NCBI RefSeq assembly: GCF_013185195.1
Contig: NZ_JAAZWC010000007.1
Location: forward strand, 62,001-126,000
Direction of reading: 5' to 3'
Source: Saccharibacillus qingshengii
GTDB lineage: Bacteria > Bacillota > Bacilli > Paenibacillales > Paenibacillaceae
DNA: 64,000 nt
The position numbers and the translations under genes were made by a program. This document shows, in pieces, positions 25,852 to 35,608 of this stretch (positions are counted from its first letter, which is position 1; every line of letters begins with the position of its first letter). Below the pieces are notes generated by a model. That model ran no database searches, was not told where the DNA came from, and saw only the letters and a list, made by a program, of their open reading frames with translations.

Positions 25852-27054
25852 ATGCATATTCTTATCGCTTTGCTCGGTTTGGTTGTCGTATTCGCTCTGG
25901 CCTTCGTGGCCAGCAACGGGCGAAAAAAGATTCGTTACCGTCCATTAATCGTCATGATTGTGCTGCAGGCGCTGCTGGCGTTCCTGCTGCTCAACACCGT
26001 ACTGGGTACCACGTTAATCAGCGCATTTTCCAATACGTTCGAGCATCTGCTCGGGTACGCCAAAGCCGGTATCGGCTTCGTATTTGGTGGTCTGACAAGG
26101 AATGAGACCCCGGATGGCCCGGCAACCGTCTTTTTCCTGGACGTCCTGATGCCGATCGTCTTCATCTCGGCGCTGATCGGTATTCTTCAATACCTGCGCA
26201 TCCTGCCGTTCATCATCCGCTACATCGGACTCGTGCTGAGCAAGATCAACGGCATGGGCAAGCTCGAATCGTACAACGCCGTCGCATCGGCCATTCTTGG
26301 TCAATCCGAAGTATTCATTTCCGTCAAAAAACAGCTGGGGCTGCTGCCGAAGCATCGGCTGTACACCCTCTGCGCCTCGGCCATGTCCACGGTCTCCATG
26401 TCGATCGTTGGCGCTTATATGGGTCTGATTCCGCCGAAATACGTTGTTACTGCGCTCGTACTCAACCTGTTCGGCGGATTTATCATCGCTTCGATCATTA
26501 ATCCTTATAAAGTGACGCCTGAAGAAGATATACTGGAAGTGCAGGAAGAAGAGAAGCAGTCGTTCTTCGAAATGCTCGGCGAATACATCATGGACGGCTT
26601 CAAGGTCGCGATCGTCGTGGCCGCCATGCTGATCGGTTTCGTCGCCCTGATCGCCATGCTGAACGGCATTTTCGCCGCGATTTTCGGCATCTCGTTCCAG
26701 GAAATGCTGGGCTACGTCTTCTCGCCATTCGCTTTTGTCATGGGTATTCCTTGGAACGAAGCCGTTACCGCCGGCAGCATCATGGCAACCAAATTGATGA
26801 CCAACGAATTCACCGCCATGTTCGAATTGAAAGCCTTGATCGAAGCCGGAGGCCTGAGCGATCGGACGATCGGTATCGTATCCGTCTTCCTCGTCTCGTT
26901 CGCCAACTTCTCCTCGATCGGCATCATCGCCGGAGCGGTCAAAGGGCTGCACGAGAAACAGGGTAACGTTGTCGCAAGATTCGGACTCAAACTGCTGTAC
27001 GGCGCGACGCTCGTCAGCATGCTCTCGGCCATCATCGTCGGATTGTTCATTTAA
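25852..27054 (+). CDS. nupC: Concentrative nucleoside transporter, NupC family
   Basis: The product has 400 residues from ATG 25852 (GGGAGAT before it); a longer frame from 25750 has no ribosome site. About ten membrane segments are visible. Family motifs are [13 protein letters not shown], which binds the nucleoside, and the late [10 protein letters not shown] in the transport core. Proton- or sodium-driven uptake of nucleosides is expected. Its position between cdd and the phosphorylases makes it the importer for this catabolic cluster, as in the B. subtilis dra-nupC-pdp operon. Confidence 0.93.
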   Translation: MHILIALLGLVVVFALAFVASNGRKKIRYRPLIVMIVLQALLAFLLLNTVLGTTLISAFSNTFEHLLGYAKAGIGFVFGGLTRNETPDGPATVFFLDVLMPIVFISALIGILQYLRILPFIIRYIGLVLSKINGMGKLESYNAVASAILGQSEVFISVKKQLGLLPKHRLYTLCASAMSTVSMSIVGAYMGLIPPKYVVTALVLNLFGGFIIASIINPYKVTPEEDILEVQEEEKQSFFEMLGEYIMDGFKVAIVVAAMLIGFVALIAMLNGIFAAIFGISFQEMLGYVFSPFAFVMGIPWNEAVTAGSIMATKLMTNEFTAMFELKALIEAGGLSDRTIGIVSVFLVSFANFSSIGIIAGAVKGLHEKQGNVVARFGLKLLYGATLVSMLSAIIVGLFI

Positions 27055-27097
27055 CGCTTAAGGTGTAAAATAGGATTTTTCGAAAGGAGCATAAACC

Positions 27098-28279
27098 ATG
27101 TCTACATTCAAACGTATTCACCTGATCGTCATGGACTCGGTCGGTATCGGCGAAGCGCCGGATGCCGCGGAGTTCGACGATTTCGGAGTCGACACTTTCG
27201 GCCATATTGCCCGCGAAATGGGCGGTCTGAACATGCCGAATATGGCCAAACTCGGCTTGTCCAACATCGAGGAAGTCCAGGGGGTAGCCAAAGCGGACCG
27301 CCCTCTCGCCTACCACACCAAAATGCAGGAAGCTTCCCGGGGCAAAGACACGATGACCGGACACTGGGAAATCATGGGCCTGTATATCGATACGCCGTTC
27401 CGCGTGTTTCCGGACGGCTTCCCGGACGAGCTGATCCAGCGGATCGAAGAGAAAACCGGACGCAAAGTGATCGGCAACAAACCGGCCAGCGGCACGGAAA
27501 TTCTCGACGAACTCGGCGAAGAACACATGAAGACCGGCGCGCTGATCGTTTACACATCGGCCGACTCCGTTCTCCAGGTCGCTGCGCACGAAGATATCGT
27601 TCCGCTCAAGGAACTGTATGAAATTTGCGAGTTCTGCCGCGAAATCACGCTTGAAGATCCCTACATGCTCGGACGTATCATCGCCCGTCCGTTCGTCGGC
27701 GAACCGGGAGCATTCAAACGTACCTCCGGCCGTCACGACTACGCGCTGAAACCTTTTGGCCGCACAACCATGAACGAACTGCAAGATGGCGGCTTCGACG
27801 TCATCGCCCTCGGCAAAATCGCCGACATTTACGACGGCGAAGGCGTGACCAAATCCGTTCGCACCGTATCCAATATGGACGGCATGGACAAGCTGGTCGA
27901 AGAAATGGGCCAGCCGTTCCACGGCCTGAGCTTCCTGAACCTCGTCGATTTCGACGCCCTGTTCGGCCATCGCCGCGATCCCGCCGGCTACGGCCAAGCG
28001 CTCGAAGAATACGACGCCCGTCTGCCGGAAGTGTTCGAGAAAATGACCGGCGACGACCTGCTGCTGATCACCGCCGACCACGGCAACGACCCGACGTACC
28101 GCGGCACCGACCATACGCGCGAATACGTCCCGCTGCTCGCCTACTCACCGAGCTTCGCAAGCGGCGGCACCAAACTGCCCGTGCGCACCACTTTTGCCGA
28201 CATTGCCGCTACCGTCGCCGAGAACTTCGGCGTCAAGATGCCGGAATACGGCACCAGCTTCCTGGGCGATTTGAAGTAG
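27098..28279 (+). CDS. deoB: Phosphopentomutase
   Basis: The 393-residue, alkaline-phosphatase-superfamily metalloenzyme moves phosphate between C1 and C5 of ribose or deoxyribose, feeding DeoC. Metal and phosphate residues are seen in [13 protein letters not shown] at the N-terminus and [19 protein letters not shown] near residue 325. The mutase-specific cap holds MTGHWEIMG and [12 protein letters not shown]. The start is ATG 27098 behind GAAAGGAG. It follows nupC by 43 bp. The length matches B. subtilis Drm. Confidence 0.95.
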   Translation: MSTFKRIHLIVMDSVGIGEAPDAAEFDDFGVDTFGHIAREMGGLNMPNMAKLGLSNIEEVQGVAKADRPLAYHTKMQEASRGKDTMTGHWEIMGLYIDTPFRVFPDGFPDELIQRIEEKTGRKVIGNKPASGTEILDELGEEHMKTGALIVYTSADSVLQVAAHEDIVPLKELYEICEFCREITLEDPYMLGRIIARPFVGEPGAFKRTSGRHDYALKPFGRTTMNELQDGGFDVIALGKIADIYDGEGVTKSVRTVSNMDGMDKLVEEMGQPFHGLSFLNLVDFDALFGHRRDPAGYGQALEEYDARLPEVFEKMTGDDLLLITADHGNDPTYRGTDHTREYVPLLAYSPSFASGGTKLPVRTTFADIAATVAENFGVKMPEYGTSFLGDLK

Positions 28280-28598
28280 GACTGTGTCGGCTTCGGAAGT
28301 AAGCTGCGTTATGAGAGCGGATCTGTCGACCGCTTCAAGGCGACATCATTATTCGAATGGGGTTTCCCTATCCAATAGAAGGAGAATGCGAATTGGATTT
28401 GGGTCTGACGTTTCATCCTGTGCAGAGCCGAGCGGAGAATCGGCCGGAGCCGGAGAAACGAAGTGTTCGCATCTGTATGCCTATTTTCACCTTATAAAGC
28501 TTCAATCCAAAAAATAGGTAGGCAGCGGCGATCGAAGGCCCGTCCGATTCGCAGCGTCTCCAAACACCCACATATCCGAAAACGGAGGTTTTAACCCA
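28280..28598. other. Gap between deoB and deoD
   Basis: In these 319 bp no convincing gene, terminator or promoter is seen. A TTG at 28393 with AGAAGGAG before it opens a 34-codon frame, but its composition is not persuasive. The stretch TCCAAAAAATAGG near 28505 is A-rich. CGGAGG at 28583 is the deoD ribosome site. The size of the gap leaves room for a separate promoter for deoD-pdp. Confidence 0.5.
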
Positions 28599-29306
28599 AT
28601 GAGTGTTCATATCGAAGCCAAAGTCGGCGACATCGCCGAAACGATCCTGCTCCCCGGCGATCCGCTGAGAGCCAAATTTATCGCCGACACGTATCTCGAA
28701 GACGTTGTCTGCTACAACCAGGTCCGCGGCATGCTCGGTTTTACCGGCACGTACAAAGGCCAGCGTATTTCTGTTCAAGGCTCCGGCATGGGTATTCCAT
28801 CATTCGCGATCTACGCCAACGAGCTGATCAGCGAATACGGCGTGAAGAACCTGATCCGCGTCGGTACCTGCGGCGGCATGCAGGAAAGCGTCCGCGTCCG
28901 CGACGTTATCCTGGCACAGGCCGCGTGTACGGATTCCAGCATGAACCGCAATACGTTCCCGGGCTTCGACTTCGCTCCGATCGCAAGCTTCGGTCTGCTG
29001 AAAGAAGCGTACGAGCGCGCCGTGGACAAAGGACTGAACGTACATGTCGGCAACATTCTCAGCTCCGACATCTTCTACCGCGACGACAAGACGGTTACGA
29101 CCAAACTGATGGAGTACGGCGTACTCGGCGTCGAAATGGAAACGACGGCGCTGTACTCGCTGGCGGCGAAATTCGGCGTCAACGCCCTAACGATCCTGAC
29201 CGTAAGCGACCACCTGCTGACCGGCGAAGAAACAACGTCGGCCGAGCGTCAATCGACGTTCAACGACATGATGGAAGTGGCATTGGAAACGGCTCTGACC
29301 CTGTAA
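28599..29306 (+). CDS. deoD: Purine-nucleoside phosphorylase, DeoD type
   Basis: The 235-residue, hexameric-type phosphorylase splits purine (deoxy)nucleosides with phosphate into base and (deoxy)ribose-1-phosphate. Signature segments are [12 protein letters not shown] near the N-terminus, RVGTCGGMQ for phosphate binding, and [13 protein letters not shown] with SDHLLTGEE for base and ribose contacts. The start is ATG 28599 after CGGAGG. With pdp and deoB it completes the route from nucleosides to DeoC. The size is exactly the usual one. Confidence 0.95.
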   Translation: MSVHIEAKVGDIAETILLPGDPLRAKFIADTYLEDVVCYNQVRGMLGFTGTYKGQRISVQGSGMGIPSFAIYANELISEYGVKNLIRVGTCGGMQESVRVRDVILAQAACTDSSMNRNTFPGFDFAPIASFGLLKEAYERAVDKGLNVHVGNILSSDIFYRDDKTVTTKLMEYGVLGVEMETTALYSLAAKFGVNALTILTVSDHLLTGEETTSAERQSTFNDMMEVALETALTL

Positions 29307-29382
29307 TAGACATCGACCGGCCGGATTCGCCTACTGCGCGAAATACGGCCGGATCCATTTTACGAAAGCGAGGCAGACAAAG

Positions 29383-30684
29383 ATGAGAATGGTAGACTTG
29401 ATCGAGAAAAAACGGGACGGCAAAGAACTGACGACCGAGGAAATCAACTTCATCATCGAAGGCTACACCAAGGGAGATATTCCGGATTATCAAGTAAGCG
29501 CATTCGCCATGGCGGTCTTCTTCAAAGACATGACGCAGCGCGAACGGGCCGACCTGACGATGGCGATGGTCAACTCCGGCGACACGATCGACCTGTCGGC
29601 GATCGAAGGCGTCAAGGTCGACAAGCATTCCACGGGCGGCGTCGGCGATACCACGACGCTGGTGCTCGCTCCGCTCGTTGCGGCGCTTGACGTCCCGGTC
29701 GCCAAAATGTCCGGTCGCGGCCTCGGCCACACGGGCGGTACGGTCGACAAACTGGAAGCCGTAGCCGGCTTCCACGTCGAGATTACGAACGAAGAGTTCG
29801 TGAAGCTCGTCAACGAACACAAGATCGCGGTCATCGGCCAAAGCGGCAACCTGACGCCGGCCGACAAGAAGCTCTATGCGCTGCGCGACGTGACGGCAAC
29901 GGTCGATTCGATCCCGATGATCGCAAGCTCGATCATGAGCAAGAAGATCGCAGCCGGCGCGGACGCGATCGTGCTTGACGTCAAGACGGGCGCAGGCGCA
30001 TTCATGAAGACCGAGGCGGATGCACATAATCTCGCACACGCCATGGTGGGCATCGGCAACAACGTCGGCCGCAAGACGATGGCCGTCATCTCCGATATGA
30101 GCCAGCCGCTCGGCGCCGCAATCGGCAACGCCCTGGAAGTGCAGGAGGCAATCGATACGCTCAAAGGCCACGGGCCGAAAGACCTCGAAGACCTGTGCCT
30201 GGCACTCGGCAGCCAGATGGTCTTCCTCTCCGGCAAAGCCTCTTCGCTCGAAGATGCCGAACAGAAGCTGCGCGAAGTGATCGCAAACGGTAAAGCACTC
30301 GACAAGTTCCGCGATTTCCTCGCGAACCAAGGCGGCGACGCTTCGGTTGTGGATCATCCGGAACGTCTGCCGCAGGCCGCTTACAAGATTGAAGTTCCGG
30401 CTCCGCGCAGCGGTGTCGTCTCCCAGATCATTGCCGACGAAATCGGCGTAGCCGCCATGTGGCTGGGTGCGGGCCGTGCAACCAAAGAATCGGAGATCGA
30501 TCTTGCCGTCGGTCTGATGCTGAACAAAAAAGTCGGCGAAGCCGTGCAGGAAGGCGAATCGCTCGTGACCATTCACGCGAACAGCGAAGACGTGGCCAAC
30601 GTGAAAGAGAAAATCCTCGCAGCGATCTCTATCGCGGACAGTGCCCAAGCGCCTACGCTGATCTACGGTACGATTACGGAATAA
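29383..30684 (+). CDS. pdp: Pyrimidine-nucleoside phosphorylase
   Basis: The 433-residue enzyme phosphorolyses uridine and (deoxy)thymidine. The phosphate-binding glycine loop [13 protein letters not shown] (about residues 81-93), the base-binding [17 protein letters not shown] and the C-terminal swivelling domain with [13 protein letters not shown] are all present. The start is ATG 29383; a second ATG two codons later is also possible. This is the last gene of the deoxynucleoside cluster and is followed directly by a terminator. Confidence 0.95.
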   Translation: MRMVDLIEKKRDGKELTTEEINFIIEGYTKGDIPDYQVSAFAMAVFFKDMTQRERADLTMAMVNSGDTIDLSAIEGVKVDKHSTGGVGDTTTLVLAPLVAALDVPVAKMSGRGLGHTGGTVDKLEAVAGFHVEITNEEFVKLVNEHKIAVIGQSGNLTPADKKLYALRDVTATVDSIPMIASSIMSKKIAAGADAIVLDVKTGAGAFMKTEADAHNLAHAMVGIGNNVGRKTMAVISDMSQPLGAAIGNALEVQEAIDTLKGHGPKDLEDLCLALGSQMVFLSGKASSLEDAEQKLREVIANGKALDKFRDFLANQGGDASVVDHPERLPQAAYKIEVPAPRSGVVSQIIADEIGVAAMWLGAGRATKESEIDLAVGLMLNKKVGEAVQEGESLVTIHANSEDVANVKEKILAAISIADSAQAPTLIYGTITE

Positions 30685-30715
30685 TCGACTACAATCGCCT
30701 ATGAGCGGAAACGTC

Positions 30716-30756
30716 AAGGCGTCTCACCTATCAACGGATAGGCGGGACGCCTTTTT
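30716..30756 (+). terminator. Terminator of the deo cluster
   Basis: AAGGCGTC pairs with GACGCCTT, and inside it CCTATC pairs with GATAGG. A TTTTT run follows. It closes the operon after pdp. Confidence 0.8.
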
Positions 30757-30863
30757 GCATGTCGAACATCCCGAAACGAAATTCGGATTTGGAAACGGAG
30801 ACAAAGACGGCTAAAATGGAGACAAGACTTTTTTCAGTTATACATATAATAGGAGGTCAAACG

Positions 30864-32684
30864 ATGCCGGATCACGAAGAGTACCGCTTCCAGGTCAACC
30901 TGAGCGGAATGATCGACATTTTATCGAACCACTTGTACAGCAGTCCTCGCGTCTTCCTGCGGGAGCTGCTGCAAAACGCCACCGACGCCATTACCGCACG
31001 GATAGATCTGGATCCGGCGCATCGCGGCGAAGTCTTTGTCGAACTGGCCGGATCCGGCGAAGATTCGACCCTGCTGATCCAAGATAACGGGATTGGACTG
31101 ACCGAAGAAGACGTCCACGAATTCCTCGCCATGATCGGACATTCGTCCAATCGAAACGGGGCGGAGCTGCTTGGCGAAACCTCGTTTATCGGACGCTTCG
31201 GGATCGGACTGCTCTCCTGCTTCATGGTCAGCGACGAGATTGTGATGCTCACGCAGTCGGCCAAAGGAGGCCCTTCTATCGAATGGCGCGGCCGGCCCGA
31301 CGGCACCTATACGATTCGCAAGCTGGAATCTTCGCTGATTCCCGGAACCAAAGTCTACCTGCGCTGCAAACCCGAGACCGATCTCTACTTCGAGGCCGAG
31401 ACGGTAGAGATGGATCTGCTGCATTACGGCGCCCTGCTGCCTTATCCGATTCGCCTGTCCGAGAATGGGCGGGAACGCCGGATCAATCCGGAGCCGCCGG
31501 CCTGGATCGCCCGTCCGGAGCTGGCTTCCGACCATTGGGACGAAGTCCTGCGCTTCGGAGAAGAGATGCTCGGCGAACGTTTCCGAGATTTCATTCCGCT
31601 GCGGACGGCCAACGGGCGTACCGGCGGTATTGCCTACATTCTGCCGCATGCCGTCAATTTGAGCGCCAAACGTCTGCATAAAGTCTATCTGAAACGGATG
31701 CTGATCTCGGAGCAGGCGGATAATATTTTGCCGGAATGGGCTTTTTTCGTCAAATGCCTGGTCTGGACCGACGAGCTGCAGCCGACCGCTTCGCGTGAAC
31801 ATTTCTATGAGAACGAACAGCTTGAACGGGTACGCGGCGAGCTGGGACAGTCGATTCGGGCCGAATTGATCGCCATGGGCGATACGGACCAGCAGCGGCT
31901 GCGCCGGATTATCGATCTGCATGCCCTCTCCATGAAAAGCCTGGCCGTGGAAGACGAAGAATTTTACCGGATGATCTACCGCTGGCTCCCGTTCGAAAGT
32001 ACATACGGATACAAGACCCTCGGCGAACTGCTCGACGAACGCCGCACCCTGCACTACACGGCTTCGCTGGATCATTACCGCCAGCTTCGCCACGTTGCCT
32101 CGGCCCAGTCGCTGCTCGTCGTCAACGGCGGTTACATCTACGAAGCCCAACTGCTGGAAGCGCTGCCCCATATCGTGCAGGGAGCCGATACGCGGCGGCT
32201 GCTGCCCGAAGATGTCTCGCTGTCTTTTACCGATCTGAATGCGGAGGAGCGCGCTTCGACACTGGAAGCCGCACGCGCCGCCGATCTGGCGCTTCAGCGG
32301 TTCCGCTGCCGTGTGATGCTGAAACGGTTCAAACCGGAGGAGCTGCCCGCTTTGTTCACGCTCCCGGAGGAAGCGGCCACGCTGCGTTCGATCGAACGGG
32401 CCGGCGAAGAAAGTCCGCAGGCGTTCGCTTCGGTGCTGGGCAGCCTTGGAAGTTCGATGCAGGGCAACACGCAGTCTATTCTGTATCTGAATTTGAACAA
32501 CGCGGTTGTGGAACGGCTCTTCTCCGGTCCTCCGACCCGGCGCTTGAATACGCTGATCGAGATGCTGTACGCCAATGCGCTGATGATGGGCCATTACCCG
32601 ATGAGCCGCCAGGAACTGGCCCTGCTCAACGGAGGCATTTTGTCCTTGATCAATTGGAGCCTAGAATCGGAAAAGGGGGAATAG
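30864..32684 (+). CDS. Short Hsp90-family (HtpG-like) protein
   Basis: The product has 606 residues from ATG 30864, which has TAGGAGG before it. The N-terminal GHKL ATPase domain shows the Hsp90 motifs: FLRELLQNATDAI (usually ELISNASDA), LIQDNGIGLT and GRFGIGLLSCFMVSDEI. A middle domain follows, including an arginine in PTASREHFYEN, the ATP-contacting loop position. The C-terminal dimerisation part is poorly like that of HtpG, so this belongs to the divergent Hsp90-like group and is not the canonical chaperone. The next gene starts 6 bp after its stop, suggesting a partner. Confidence 0.85.
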   Translation: MPDHEEYRFQVNLSGMIDILSNHLYSSPRVFLRELLQNATDAITARIDLDPAHRGEVFVELAGSGEDSTLLIQDNGIGLTEEDVHEFLAMIGHSSNRNGAELLGETSFIGRFGIGLLSCFMVSDEIVMLTQSAKGGPSIEWRGRPDGTYTIRKLESSLIPGTKVYLRCKPETDLYFEAETVEMDLLHYGALLPYPIRLSENGRERRINPEPPAWIARPELASDHWDEVLRFGEEMLGERFRDFIPLRTANGRTGGIAYILPHAVNLSAKRLHKVYLKRMLISEQADNILPEWAFFVKCLVWTDELQPTASREHFYENEQLERVRGELGQSIRAELIAMGDTDQQRLRRIIDLHALSMKSLAVEDEEFYRMIYRWLPFESTYGYKTLGELLDERRTLHYTASLDHYRQLRHVASAQSLLVVNGGYIYEAQLLEALPHIVQGADTRRLLPEDVSLSFTDLNAEERASTLEAARAADLALQRFRCRVMLKRFKPEELPALFTLPEEAATLRSIERAGEESPQAFASVLGSLGSSMQGNTQSILYLNLNNAVVERLFSGPPTRRLNTLIEMLYANALMMGHYPMSRQELALLNGGILSLINWSLESEKGE

Positions 32685-32690
32685 AACGAG

Positions 32691-33764
32691 GTGGAAGACT
32701 TCACACTGGAATTTGAAGATTTGATGGAGCAGGCTTACGACCTGCCTTACAGCGCAACCAAAATCGCGCTGCTGGAACGGGCTGCTGAAATTGCCGACTT
32801 GGCGGGAGATATCGACTCCGGTTACGAAGCGCGCGAAGCGATCGTGGAGGCGGGCAGCTACGGCGGATTTCCAATGAAAGCGATCGTCGCCTACTCCTGG
32901 CAGCTCGGCCAGTACGATCGCAATCCGGACCGTTTCGACGCCCGGACGCTGTATTGGAATTACAAATGGGTCATCGACGATGTGCCTTCGTTCCCGGATG
33001 TACCGGCCGAACAGATCGAATCGCTGCTTCAGGACCTGCGCAGCCGCTATGAGTCGTACGGAGTCAGCGAGCGGACGTATTGGTATTATCGTTTCCGTCT
33101 GTCTATGTACATGGGCGATCTCGACCAAGCGGGCGAAGCACTCAAAGCGTTCCGCAAGCTCAAAAGAGACGAGATGAGCGACTGCTCTGCCTGCGAGCTG
33201 GACGAACAGGTCCGCTACCTGCTGCGGACCGGCAAGGACGAAGCCGCTGTCAAGAAAGCCAAACCGATCATCGAAGGACGCCAGCGCTGCGCGCATATTC
33301 CGCATGTCACGCTGCCTTATCTGCTGCTTCCTCTCTACCGTCTGGGACGCGGGGACGAAGCCAACGCCATGCGGGCGAATAGCTATCGGCTGATTCGGGA
33401 CAATCTGAGCTTTGTACAGGAATTCGGCGAACATATCGGCTATCTGTCGGTGGTCGGTCCACATCGTGCCCTGCCGCTCCTGGAACGGCATCTGCCGCAG
33501 GTCGAATCGCATGAAGATCCGCTGAGCCGAATGATGTTCCTGCTCAATGCCGCCGCGCTGCTGCGCAAATTGAACCGGTCCGAAGAAGCGTTTGTACTGA
33601 ATCTTCCGCCTTCCTCGAAGTTCTACGAGCTGGCGGACAAGCCGGAAGAACTGCGTACGAAGCTGGAGGAAGAAGCCTTCGCCACCGTTTCCGCTCTCGA
33701 TACCCGCAACGGCAACGATTACTATCATAAGTTTGCCGAACAACTGTTAAAAGAGAGGGGCTGA
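32691..33764 (+). CDS. Helical-repeat (TPR-like) protein, partner of the Hsp90-like gene
   Basis: The start is GTG 32691 with AGGGGGAATAG before it. The 357-residue protein is soluble and made of paired helices, such as IALLERAAEIADLAGDIDSG and FRLSMYMGDLDQAGEALKAF, a pattern of TPR-like repeats, though no canonical TPR was scored. CSACELDEQVRYLL contains a Cys pair. A TPR-like protein next to an Hsp90 relative suggests a co-chaperone, by analogy with TPR co-chaperones of Hsp90; this is inference. The stop codon lies inside the terminator hairpin that was duplicated by the mobile element at 33776. Confidence 0.7.
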   Translation: MEDFTLEFEDLMEQAYDLPYSATKIALLERAAEIADLAGDIDSGYEAREAIVEAGSYGGFPMKAIVAYSWQLGQYDRNPDRFDARTLYWNYKWVIDDVPSFPDVPAEQIESLLQDLRSRYESYGVSERTYWYYRFRLSMYMGDLDQAGEALKAFRKLKRDEMSDCSACELDEQVRYLLRTGKDEAAVKKAKPIIEGRQRCAHIPHVTLPYLLLPLYRLGRGDEANAMRANSYRLIRDNLSFVQEFGEHIGYLSVVGPHRALPLLERHLPQVESHEDPLSRMMFLLNAAALLRKLNRSEEAFVLNLPPSSKFYELADKPEELRTKLEEEAFATVSALDTRNGNDYYHKFAEQLLKERG

Positions 33765-33775
33765 ATGCCCCTCTT
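33753..33775. terminator. Left copy of the duplicated terminator stem-loop (locus 1)
   Basis: GAGAGGGGCTGAATGCCCCTCTT forms a stem with a 7-base loop and contains the TGA of the upstream gene. It keeps the A-rich left flank but has lost the long T-run, which now lies after the right copy. Confidence 0.8.
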
Positions 33776-33979
33776 TCAGGCTGTCGAGAAAGTCCTATTC
33801 GTTGTAGAAGCTCGTCGGCTGCGGGAGAAATTCGTTTCGGTCGCGTGTTGAAATCGGGAAAAACGATCGAATTTCAATGGAATTTTCTCGATTTCAAAGG
33901 CGAACACTATCGTTCCTACACTGAATTCCTCCCTCCGCCTCCTCGCTTCTCTCGGAATCAGACTTTCTCGACACGTTGA
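33776..33979 (+). mobile_element. Terminator-inserted MITE-like element, copy 1 (204 bp)
   Basis: The ends are TCAGGC-TGTCGAGAAAGTC and GACTTTCTCGACA-CGTTGA, giving a 13-bp perfect terminal inverted repeat. There is no coding potential. Inside, GAAATCGGGAAAA and TTTTCTCGATTTC are arms of a second dyad, and GGGAGAAATTC with GAATTCCTCCC of a third, so the whole element can fold into one long imperfect hairpin. It sits between copies of the same terminator and between convergent genes. The other copies are at 35609, 45641 and 57565. Confidence 0.85.
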
Positions 33980-34008
33980 GAGAGGGGCTGAATGCCCCTC
34001 TCTTTTTT
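33980..34008. terminator. Right copy of the duplicated terminator stem-loop (locus 1)
   Basis: GAGAGGGGCTGAATGCCCCTCTC followed by TTTTTT. It differs from the left copy only in the last base of the stem. Confidence 0.85.
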
Positions 34009-34015
34009 CGGGTTT

Positions 34016-34711
34016 TTATTTGAATTCGATTCCCAGAATCTCTTCTTTCTCTTCCAGCAGCGGCATCAGTTGGTCTGCGGTCATGCCTTTGGGCATCCGG
34101 ACGACCATATCCAGAATCAGCTGCTTCTTTTCTTCGTCTTTGCCGCCCGCTTTGAAATCGATCACCGTCAGTCCCCGTTCTTCGATCCGTTTCTTGAATT
34201 GTTCGGAGGCTCCCTGTTCCTGCCGGACCGTGACGATCAGCCGGTGTGTGGAGGCGACGAAGCGGCCTTTGAAGCTGCCGTGCATCATGATCTGTGTCAG
34301 ATAGATCAGCAGGGTCGCGATAATGCCCAGGATATACAGACCCGCGCCCATCGCCATGCCGACCCCCGCCGTGGCCCACATGCCGGCTGCCGTCGTCAGC
34401 CCGTTGATCGTATACTTGCGCATGAAGATCATGCCCGCGCCCAGGAATCCGATCCCGCTGACAATTTCCGAAGCGACTTTGGTCGGGTCGATCTGTACGC
34501 CGTCCCGCCCCTCGAGATCCATAAATCCGTATTTGGAGATGACCATAATCAGTGCCGAACCGACCGCGACGATAAAATGGGTCCGCGTTCCGGCTTCTTT
34601 GCGTCTGCTTTTTCGTTCGTATCCGATCAAAGCTCCGCACATGCCGGCGATCAGAATACGGAGCAGATGCTCCAATTCCATCGGCAGATCGATCATATCG
34701 AAATATCCCAT
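34016..34711 (-). CDS. MgtC/SapB-family membrane protein
   Basis: The product has 231 residues from ATG 34711 with GGAGAGGAG before it; an in-frame start at 34744 is less likely. The N-terminal half has four to five membrane helices with the family signatures GYERKSRRKEAGTRTHFIVA and IVSGIGFLGAGMIF. The C-terminal 80 residues are soluble and ACT-like (RLIVTVRQEQGASEQFKKRI). MgtC proteins modulate F-type ATPase or magnesium-related stress in pathogens; in soil bacteria the role is unclear. It converges on the Hsp90-partner gene across mobile element copy 1. Confidence 0.88.
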   Translation of the reverse strand: MGYFDMIDLPMELEHLLRILIAGMCGALIGYERKSRRKEAGTRTHFIVAVGSALIMVISKYGFMDLEGRDGVQIDPTKVASEIVSGIGFLGAGMIFMRKYTINGLTTAAGMWATAGVGMAMGAGLYILGIIATLLIYLTQIMMHGSFKGRFVASTHRLIVTVRQEQGASEQFKKRIEERGLTVIDFKAGGKDEEKKQLILDMVVRMPKGMTADQLMPLLEEKEEILGIEFK

Positions 34712-34893
34712 TGCTTCGACTCCTCTCCGATTCAAACCGTACATAAGTCCTTCTGATCGGCATTTCCCGAAGGCCTGCTATTTTTTACCCCGAGTTTACG
34801 CAGCTGCTCCGCTTTTTTTACAATTCACGCAACATTAGTTCCGCTTCGCTCGTCTGGAAGGCATCGATGAGAAATTAGAGGAGGGAATACCCG

Positions 34894-35562
34894 GTGAAAA
34901 AGAAGCTTACAAGAAACAAACTGGCTTTTTCGGCCGCTGCGGCTGTCTTGTTTGCAGCCCTGGCCGGCGGACAGGCGTACGCGGCTGCGCCTTTTGGAGA
35001 CCTGCAGGGAATTCCGGAAGCTTCGCAGATCGTGACTCTGCGCGAAGCCGGACTGCTGAACGGTTCGCCGGACGGCAGGTTCAATCCGCACGATCCTTTG
35101 ACCAACGCGCAGGCGATCCGCCTTGCCGTTGACACATTCAAATTGAATATGGACGATATTCAATTTATCCGTAAACCCGAAGCATCCGATTATTTCTCTA
35201 AAGCAAGCGACAAAGCATGGTATGCCGATACGCTGATCATTGCGGCATACAATGATCTCGATCTGCCGAAAGATCTGGATCCGAATGCCCCGGCTACCCG
35301 TTCCTCGTTTGCGTCCCTGTTGATTCTGGCAGGTCACCAGCAAGCCGCTCTGCCGGTATTCCGTCTAAGCCCGGTAGAGATCAAAGACGAATCCGCCATC
35401 CCGGAAGGCCGCAGCGGTCTGATGCAGCAGGCGCTCGTTTTCGATATGCTGGACCTTGATGCCGATGGACGCATCCGCCCCAACGAACCGCTGACCCGCG
35501 CCGCCGCCGCGGATATTCTGTACGGAGCGGCGCTCTCGGCGAGCCTGATCGAAGCCGAATAA
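34894..35562 (+). CDS. Secreted SLH-domain protein
   Basis: The product has 222 residues from GTG 34894, with GAGGAGGGAAT before it. A signal peptide (KLAFSAAAAVLFAALAGGQA, cut after AYAA) precedes three S-layer-homology-like modules: FGDLQGIPEASQIVTLREAG with LLNGSPDGRFNPHDPLTNAQ, a middle AWYADTLIIAAYNDLDLPKD, and DLDADGRIRPNEPLTRAAAA. SLH modules usually bind pyruvylated cell-wall polysaccharide. Nothing follows them, so this protein is essentially only an anchor unit or a regulator of surface assembly. Its terminator carries mobile element copy 2. Confidence 0.85.
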   Translation: MKKKLTRNKLAFSAAAAVLFAALAGGQAYAAAPFGDLQGIPEASQIVTLREAGLLNGSPDGRFNPHDPLTNAQAIRLAVDTFKLNMDDIQFIRKPEASDYFSKASDKAWYADTLIIAAYNDLDLPKDLDPNAPATRSSFASLLILAGHQQAALPVFRLSPVEIKDESAIPEGRSGLMQQALVFDMLDLDADGRIRPNEPLTRAAAADILYGAALSASLIEAE

Positions 35563-35582
35563 TCGTTCGCAGCCGCCATACC

Positions 35583-35608
35583 AAAAAGCGTCTCCTCGAG
35601 GGAGACGC
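35583..35608. terminator. Left copy of the duplicated terminator (locus 2)
   Basis: AAAAA followed by GCGTCTCCTCGAGGGAGACGC. The A-run gives a T-run for the minus-strand DUF418 gene; the plus-strand T-run is missing here. Confidence 0.8.

Noticed and set aside
28393-28497. 34-codon frame (TTG start, AGAAGGAG before it) between deoB and deoD
   Set aside because: The spacing is good, but the peptide has no recognisable feature and an overlapping frame is equally open; one motif alone does not support a gene.
33776-33979. The repeated 204-bp element as a small RNA gene or a protein gene
   Set aside because: No promoter, no conserved frame over the four copies, and a duplicated target on both sides; a mobile element explains all of it.
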